Shown here: positions 58,892 through 64,000 of the stretch, piece after piece | Layout: every line of letters begins with the position of its first letter | How positions within the stretch are numbered: the first letter of the stretch is position 1 | Source: Alphaproteobacteria bacterium | Lineage (GTDB): Bacteria > Myxococcota_A > UBA796 > GCA-2862545 | DNA length: 64,000 bases | NCBI GenBank assembly: GCA_020632875.1 | Contig: JACKET010000001.1 | Span: 682,001-746,000 of the forward strand | Reading direction: 5' to 3' | Notes under the pieces: generated by a model | Told to the model about the DNA's origin: nothing | What the model saw: only the letters and a program-made list of their open reading frames with translations | The model's database searches: none | Translations under genes and position numbers: made by a program

Positions 58892-60550
58892 ATGTGGGTG
58901 TGGGTGGCCATCGCGCTGGCGGGCCGGGCGGACGGGATCCAGAAGCTGCTGGACACCGGGCGCCTCGAGGATGCCCAGGACAAGTGCGAGAAGGCCTCCG
59001 CGTGGCTGTCCGACACCGAGCCCGAGCTGCGCGAGGTCTGCGCCGAAGCGATGTGGGCGAAGGCCCTGAAGGACGACACGTTCGCGGGGTGGGTCCGCTT
59101 CCAGACCGACTGGGTCGGCACCCAGAAGTCCAAGGCCGCGTTCGAGATGGAGGCGAAGGCCCGGCTGCGCGACATCGGTGACGAGGGGTCCGAGACCGAG
59201 TACGCGGGGTTCCTCAAGAAGTACGGCGAGACCAGCGCGGCGGTCGACGCGCGCAAGGCGATGGCCCGGGTCGCGCTGAAGTCCGTCGAGACGGCCGATC
59301 AGGCGAAGCACGTGGCGCGCACCTACCCCGACGCCGAAGGGCTGGTCGACATCGTGCGCCGGTACTTCGACGCCTTCGTGGCGCTCGAGATCGACGGCGA
59401 CCGGATCAGCGCGAAGCTCGACCCCGAGGTGCGGCTACCGGGTGCGTTGCTCACGGCCCAGTGGGGCGTTCGGCGCGCGAACGGCGTCCAGCCCTGGGTG
59501 GGCGCGGCGGTCGGGCACCTCGACGAGCTGAAGATCCCGCGGGCCACCACCGAGGGCCTCGCGCGCAAAGAGGAGGGCAAGCTCCCGTACCCGCCGTGCG
59601 ATCTGCCGGGTGAAGAGCTCGGCGTCTGGGTGAAGTACGGCGATCTCGAGGCCTTCCTGCCGCAGTCCCGCCCGTGCGGCGGGAAGGATCCCGCGTTCGT
59701 CGCGGTCCGCGACGGGGCCATGGTGGGCCTCACCCTGCGCGCTGGCGTCGACTACCGCTTCGGCACGCCGGCCGACGCGTACGTCCAGTGGGTCGACGGC
59801 GACAGCCGGGTGAACGTGCCGCTGCTGGGCGAGGCCGAGCCGCGCGTGTTCTCGGTGGGCCCGGTGCTCGGGCAGAAGGTCGGGCGGCTCTACCTGCTGC
59901 ACCCGCTGGCGGGCGGCTTGCCCTGGTACGTGGTGCAGGGTCCGCCCGACACGGCGCTCGAGCTGCCCGGCGACCCCGCGAGCGTCGTGGTGCCCGCCGA
60001 CGTCCGCATCACGTCGACCACGAACGGCGACACGCTCATCGAGCGCGGCGACGCGAAGACCTGGTCGCGCACCCTGCCGGCCGGCTCGGTACGCGTGTGG
60101 TCGCCGCTCTTCCAGGAGCTGACGGGCCTCAGCGACCAGAACCCCGCGTTCCGCCGCGTCACGGCCGACACCCTTCCGGCGGGATTCCAGGTCGAGGGCT
60201 CGGCGCCGGTGGTGCTCGAGAAGAACTGGCAGCTCGAGCTCGAGCAGGAGCTCGGCGACTTCCGGATCCAGATCGAGAAGGCGTGGCAGCTGCAGCTCGA
60301 GGCCGATCCGAAGCTCGAGGTGGTGTTCGAGGGGCTGGCGAACGGCAAGCGCGTGAAGGGCGTGATCGACCCGCGCGAAGGGTCGGCGGCGATCCAGGTG
60401 TTCGTGTTCGAAGACGTGACGCCCGGCGCCGAAGAGGCCGTGCTGTTCCGCCACCAGAGCCGAACCTGGTTCGGGTGGAAGACCGGAACGCACCTCGAAG
60501 CGCTGCACTTCGACGGCCGCGGGCTCGTCCGGTCCTGGACCGAACTGTGA
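58892..60550 (+). CDS. Hypothetical exported protein with N-terminal TPR-like helices
   Basis: 552-aa protein with a very short uncharged signal (MWVWVAIALA, then GRADG). Residues about 12-150 are helical and repeat-like (IQKLLDTGRLEDAQDKCEKA, AVDARKAMARVALKSVETADQAKHV). The rest is beta-rich (VRITSTTNGDTLIERG, GSVRVWSPLFQEL) and unrecognised. Middle gene of a three-gene set (58394, 58892, 60597). Probably periplasmic. Confidence 0.6.
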   Translation: MWVWVAIALAGRADGIQKLLDTGRLEDAQDKCEKASAWLSDTEPELREVCAEAMWAKALKDDTFAGWVRFQTDWVGTQKSKAAFEMEAKARLRDIGDEGSETEYAGFLKKYGETSAAVDARKAMARVALKSVETADQAKHVARTYPDAEGLVDIVRRYFDAFVALEIDGDRISAKLDPEVRLPGALLTAQWGVRRANGVQPWVGAAVGHLDELKIPRATTEGLARKEEGKLPYPPCDLPGEELGVWVKYGDLEAFLPQSRPCGGKDPAFVAVRDGAMVGLTLRAGVDYRFGTPADAYVQWVDGDSRVNVPLLGEAEPRVFSVGPVLGQKVGRLYLLHPLAGGLPWYVVQGPPDTALELPGDPASVVVPADVRITSTTNGDTLIERGDAKTWSRTLPAGSVRVWSPLFQELTGLSDQNPAFRRVTADTLPAGFQVEGSAPVVLEKNWQLELEQELGDFRIQIEKAWQLQLEADPKLEVVFEGLANGKRVKGVIDPREGSAAIQVFVFEDVTPGAEEAVLFRHQSRTWFGWKTGTHLEALHFDGRGLVRSWTEL

Positions 60551-60596
60551 TCGGGCCGATATCATGGGCCGCCGGTGGCGGAGAACGAAGGTCGGG

Positions 60597-61262
60597 ATGT
60601 GGTTCGTACTGCTCGCGTTGAGCTCGGCATACGCCGGTGAATCGGCCACCGATCTCACCTCGCCCGAGGGGCGGCAGGCCGAGTACGTCCGCCTGGCCGA
60701 AGAGATGTACCGGGCCACCAAGCGCAACAACTGGACCGCCGTCGAGCGCCTCTACGGCCAGCTCGACGAGATGGGCATGCCGCACACCTTCCAGGTGCTG
60801 ACGAACGCCGCGCACGCCGCCCGCAACCGCGGCGACATCACCACGGCGCGGGTCCGGCTGATCGAGGCGTCCAGGATCCAGGACTCGAAGGAGATCAAGG
60901 ACTGGCTCTGGGACATCCAGAACGACTTCGGCCCCGTGAAGCTCGCCGCCGATCTGCCCGCGAACTACCGGCTCGAGTGCCCGGGGATGCCGTTCGAGCC
61001 GCTGCACCGCAAGGCCGTCGAGTTCGCCCAGCAGGAGATCATGGAGAAGTCGTACTTCGAGGGGATCCTGCCGCGCACCGACTACGTCTTCCGCCCGTAC
61101 GGCGAGTCCGACGAGTCGCGCCGTACGTTCAAGTTCTCGCTGCGCGCCGACAAGCAGACCTTCGATCTGCGCACCCACGACGAGCCGACCCGCGCCGACC
61201 GCAAGAAGCGCGAGCGCATCGACCGCAAGATCGCGAAGCAGGAAGCCCGCGAGCAGGGGTAG
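60597..61262 (+). CDS. Hypothetical exported helical protein
   Basis: 221-aa protein. ATG 60597 has AAGG at good spacing and gives a signal MWFVLLALSSAYA; ATG 60564 would add an Arg-rich extension that also makes a plausible n-region, so the start is uncertain. The mature part has TPR-like helices (YVRLAEEMYRATKRNNWTAVERLYGQLDEMG, NAAHAARNRGDITTARVRLIEAS) and a highly basic C-terminus (RADRKKRERIDRKIAKQEAREQ). Function unknown. Converges on the RDD gene with a 3-base gap. Confidence 0.6.
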   Translation: MWFVLLALSSAYAGESATDLTSPEGRQAEYVRLAEEMYRATKRNNWTAVERLYGQLDEMGMPHTFQVLTNAAHAARNRGDITTARVRLIEASRIQDSKEIKDWLWDIQNDFGPVKLAADLPANYRLECPGMPFEPLHRKAVEFAQQEIMEKSYFEGILPRTDYVFRPYGESDESRRTFKFSLRADKQTFDLRTHDEPTRADRKKRERIDRKIAKQEAREQG

Positions 61263-61265
61263 CGC

Positions 61266-61748
61266 TCAGGCCCCGACCACCCGCGTGCCGGCGATGTGGT
61301 CGTGGAGCGCCTTCCCGTCCTCCTGGAACACGAGCATCGCGTTCAGGATCGTCAGGAACGGGACGGGCATGCCGGTCAGCGCCATCAGGATGGAGTCGCC
61401 GAGGCCGAGCATCCACACGCGCTCGACGACGCCGTGGAGGAACCCCGGCGCCGTGCCGTCGTCGCGGACGATCTTCAGGCCCATCGCGCGCTTGCCGAAC
61501 GTCGTGCCGTCGGTCGCCGTCCGGTAGAGGTTCCAGACCGCGAAGGCGATCGCCGCCACGACGCCCAGCGCGCCCCCGATCACGACGGGGAGGTCGTGGA
61601 AGCCCGGGATCACGAGCCCGATGCCGATCGGAGCCGCGAGGACGCTCGCTGCGCCGACGAGGTCGAGGAGGCGCGCGCCGCCGCGCCGGGCGATCAGGCC
61701 CGCAGGTGCCAGGGTGGACGGGAGCTCGGTGGCGAGGGAGGCAGACAT
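61266..61748 (-). CDS. RDD-family membrane protein
   Basis: 160-aa protein with three or four hydrophobic segments. The family-defining Arg in the first helix (LIARRGGARLLDLVGAA) and a TTFGKRAMGLKIVRDDGTAPG segment after the second helix match RDD proteins, most of which are of unknown role (some are ion or stress transporters). ATG 61748 has GAGG 6 bases upstream. Lies between a helical exported protein and an MscS channel without clear linkage. Confidence 0.85.
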   Translation of the reverse strand: MSASLATELPSTLAPAGLIARRGGARLLDLVGAASVLAAPIGIGLVIPGFHDLPVVIGGALGVVAAIAFAVWNLYRTATDGTTFGKRAMGLKIVRDDGTAPGFLHGVVERVWMLGLGDSILMALTGMPVPFLTILNAMLVFQEDGKALHDHIAGTRVVGA

Positions 61749-61828
61749 GGTGACCTCTCGGTTTCGCACCCGGTAGCCCTGGCCTCGCCTCCCGCGTCGC
61801 CCCTGTAGCGAAGCTGTTGCGAATGCAG

Positions 61829-63496
61829 CTACTGCTGCGCGCCGGACCCCACGCTGCCGTGATCGGCCTCGGCGCGCGCCTGCACCGACCAGCTGCGCGC
61901 GAACCGCGGCCCCTCGGGTCGGGCGAGCGACCCGTTCGGACCGAAGCTGTCGGCGATGTGGCCGAGCTCTTCGAGGGACCGCGGCGAGTGCGGCCGGAGC
62001 GGCTCGCTCGGCGTGGACTCGAGGTAGACCGACGTGCTCGGGAACGCGAACGACACCCCGAGCTGCTCCGCGAGCCGCATGAACTCGAGGATGTTCTGGC
62101 TGCGCGCCTTGAGCTCCTCGTGCCAGCCGGGCACGACCACGTGGTAGTAGACCAGGATGTCCACGCTGGACGCGCCGAGCGTGTAGACATGCACCTCGTA
62201 GGTCCGCTGCACGAACGGGTGGGCGGCGAGGATCGCGCGCACGCCCTCCACGTAGGCCTCGAGCTTGTCGGGCGGCGTGTCGTACGTGAGCGACAGCATC
62301 ATCTTCACCCGCCGTCGCGGGCGGAGCCCCATGTTGTCGACGTTCGCGTTGGTGATCTGGCTGTTGGGGATGGTGACGACGGAGTTGTAGAACGTCCGCA
62401 CGCGGGTCGAGCGGAAGCCGACCTCCTCCACGACGCCCTCGACGCTCCCGATGATGACCCAGTCCCCGATCTGGAACGGCCGGTCGACGAAGATGTTCAC
62501 GCTGCCGAACACGTTCGCGACCGTGTCCTGCGCGGCGAGCGCGAAGGCCAGGCCGCCGATCCCGACGCCCGCCGCGAGCTTCCACACGTCGATGCCGATG
62601 GCGTCGGCCAGGTAGAGCACGCCCAGCACGAGGACCACGACCTGCACGGACTGCCGCACGAGCGGGATGAGCTGGTCGTCGAGCCGGTTCTCGGTGCCCG
62701 CGGCCCAGGCCTGGGCCACGCGCGACCCGACGTTCACGAACCGGCTCGCGAGGAACAGGCCGCAGAGCACCATCGCGACGTTCAGCACCCCGTGCATCAC
62801 CGCAGAGAACCCGATCCCGAGCTGCAGATCCGTGATGCCCCAGTAGAGGACGCCGAAGATCACGAGCAGCACGATGGGGCCGTTCGTGCGGGCGTACTCC
62901 TGGTCGTCGAGGCGAAGGCCCATGCGCTTCACGGCGCGGAGCACCTGGTTCCGCAGCAGGATGCGCGCGACGGTGCCGATGACGAACGCCACGACCACCA
63001 GCACGAACGCGTAGAGCATCTGCCACAGGTAGAGCCCCGCGATGCGCGTGTAGAAGACGGGCGGCAGGGCCGACTGGAACCACTGGCTGACCGGCGAGAA
63101 CGTCGATGCGTACAGGCCGGGCACGGCATCCATCGTGTGGCGGGAGTACAGCCAGCGGCCGTCGTCTGCGCGCTCGAGCGCCAGCGTGGGGAAGTCGTCG
63201 GGCATCGGCACGACGCGGGCCTCGCCGTCGTCGTCGAGGAAGTCCGGCTTGTTCGGGATCGAGGGCACGGGGACCCACAGGCCGCGGGCGTCGAGCACCT
63301 GCTTGAGCTGGATGGCGAGCTGCTCGCGGTTGGCGCCGGGCGCGATGTCCATGCACGCCGAGGCCTTCGCGAGGTCGAAGCTCCCGGGACGCGTCCACTC
63401 GAACAGCGAATCCGTGGCTTTGCGCGGGTTCTCGCACTGCGCCCAGGCAGACGAGGGCGCGACGAGCAGCGCGAACAGGAAGAACAGCAGCGGCAT
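61829..63496 (-). CDS. Mechanosensitive ion channel (MscS family) with signal peptide and periplasmic N-domain
   Basis: 555-aa inner-membrane channel. A clear signal peptide (MPLLFFLFALLVAPSSAWA) is followed by a periplasmic region of about 140 residues, then four or so helices. The pore-lining TM3 region and beta domain are recognisable: AGVGIGGLAFALAAQDTVANVFGSVNIFVDRPFQIGDWVIIG and VEEVGFRSTRVRTFYNSVVTIPNSQ. It should open under membrane tension to release solutes on osmotic downshock. The C-terminal 60 residues are a low-complexity tail. Divergent from a Ser/Thr kinase gene across 62 bases. Confidence 0.93.
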   Translation of the reverse strand: MPLLFFLFALLVAPSSAWAQCENPRKATDSLFEWTRPGSFDLAKASACMDIAPGANREQLAIQLKQVLDARGLWVPVPSIPNKPDFLDDDGEARVVPMPDDFPTLALERADDGRWLYSRHTMDAVPGLYASTFSPVSQWFQSALPPVFYTRIAGLYLWQMLYAFVLVVVAFVIGTVARILLRNQVLRAVKRMGLRLDDQEYARTNGPIVLLVIFGVLYWGITDLQLGIGFSAVMHGVLNVAMVLCGLFLASRFVNVGSRVAQAWAAGTENRLDDQLIPLVRQSVQVVVLVLGVLYLADAIGIDVWKLAAGVGIGGLAFALAAQDTVANVFGSVNIFVDRPFQIGDWVIIGSVEGVVEEVGFRSTRVRTFYNSVVTIPNSQITNANVDNMGLRPRRRVKMMLSLTYDTPPDKLEAYVEGVRAILAAHPFVQRTYEVHVYTLGASSVDILVYYHVVVPGWHEELKARSQNILEFMRLAEQLGVSFAFPSTSVYLESTPSEPLRPHSPRSLEELGHIADSFGPNGSLARPEGPRFARSWSVQARAEADHGSVGSGAQQ

Positions 63497-63558
63497 CCGG
63501 GCCTCCTCGGCCGGGGGGCTATCCGGCCGGGATACACTTCGCTCGGAGAGCCCAGGAC

Positions 63559-64000
63559 TGCAGTACCCGACGCACTACGGCAACTACATCCTCCTCGAGC
63601 GCCTCGGGATCGGGGGCATGTCGGAGGTCGACCTCGCCCGGCAGCGCATGGGCGACAAGGACTTCGTGCGCTTCGTGGTCATCAAGCGCATCAAGACCGA
63701 CCGCAGCGCCGACAAGTCCTTCATCCGCATGTTCAAAGACGAAGCGCGGATCACGTCCGAGCTGCACCACGAGTGCATCGGCCAGGTCTACGACTTCGGG
63801 CGCCAGGGCGACGAGTACTACCTGGCGCTCGAGTACGTGCCGGGCGTCGACGTGCGCGGGATCATCAACACGCTGCGCGAGCGCGGCCAGCGCGTGCCGA
63901 TCCGCGTGGCGCTCCGCATCCTGTGCGACGTGCTCGACGGCCTCGACTACGCGCACCGCAAGCGCGACGCCTTCGGGCACGCGATGAAGATCGTGCACCG
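63559..64000 (+). CDS. Ser/Thr protein kinase (3' end outside window; CTG start)
   Basis: Partial Hanks-type kinase of at least 147 aa, read by eye because its likely start is CTG. CTG 63559 follows CGGAGAG by about 8 bases, and no ATG, GTG or TTG occurs in frame before the kinase fold starts. Residues: LLERLGIGGMSEVDLAR (Gly-rich loop), VVIKRIK (ATP Lys about 39), EARITSELHHECIGQVYDFG, then LEYVPGVDVRGIINTLRERG and YAHRKRD..KIVHR where the window ends at the catalytic loop. The G-x-G-G-M-S-E-V loop resembles many myxobacterial kinases. Whether the kinase has a membrane or repeat tail cannot be seen. Confidence 0.8.

Overview
The window is about 64 kb of high-GC bacterial DNA with dense genes, and it most resembles an uncultured member of the Myxococcota (former Deltaproteobacteria). 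Three things point there: two secreted proteins end in MYXO-CTERM-like tails (Cys-rich turn, hydrophobic helix, Arg-rich end); there are many cell-surface lipoproteins with MopE-type acidic repeats and Ser/Asp-Thr-rich linkers; and there are three eukaryote-like Ser/Thr kinases in one window. No rRNA, tRNA, phage, transposase or CRISPR array is visible. Most genes look chromosomal, and they are packed with GTGA/ATGA start-stop overlaps and stop-on-stop convergent junctions.

Layout. 0-5.3 kb: a 5'-truncated sensor histidine kinase, two related membrane proteins and a fused aspartokinase/homoserine dehydrogenase (thrA). 5.4-13.1 kb: envelope proteins, namely an outer-membrane-like protein, MopE-repeat lipoproteins, a beta-helix lipoprotein, an SD-repeat lipoprotein and a YkuD L,D-transpeptidase. 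13.2-19.7 kb: an SdpI-family protein, a retropepsin-like protein, a GNAT enzyme, complete pntAB transhydrogenase and an AtuA-like protein. 19.8-25.2 kb: a regulatory block with kinase, SDR enzyme, TPR-like protein, 72-aa peptide, ECF-like sigma factor, second TPR-like paralog and second kinase. 25.3-34.3 kb: small membrane and secreted proteins, a lipoprotein cytochrome c, a CotH-family protein, a second L,D-transpeptidase coupled to a cysteine desulfurase, and a PKMT-like methyltransferase. 34.3-49.7 kb: a large HEFGH metallopeptidase with a MYXO-CTERM tail, two divergent multipass glycosyltransferase-like proteins, tandem CAP-domain lipoproteins, a TPR lipoprotein, an esterase and an FAD oxidoreductase.

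50.2-52.7 kb is the most unusual part. Four tandem paralogs each carry an N-terminal CxxC..CxxC zinc ribbon, then an internal lipobox, then a YG(V/I)-type motif and one MopE-like acidic repeat. They run head-on into a radical SAM/SPASM enzyme whose stop codon touches the stop of the last paralog. I read this as a candidate lipoprotein-modification system. 53.5-64 kb holds asnS, a HEAT-like/TonB-like/TonB-like operon, a TPR-like operon, an RDD protein, an MscS channel and the start of a third Ser/Thr kinase that apparently begins at CTG.

Non-coding structure: a 45-bp palindrome-containing element occurs twice, once between genes (29.4 kb) and once in frame inside a TonB-like gene (55.5 kb). 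A roughly 0.9-kb gene-free stretch at 38.6-39.5 kb is built of nested inverted repeats. Heptamer arrays lie at 29.4 and 29.6 kb. All functional calls come from reading motifs by eye; no searches were run.
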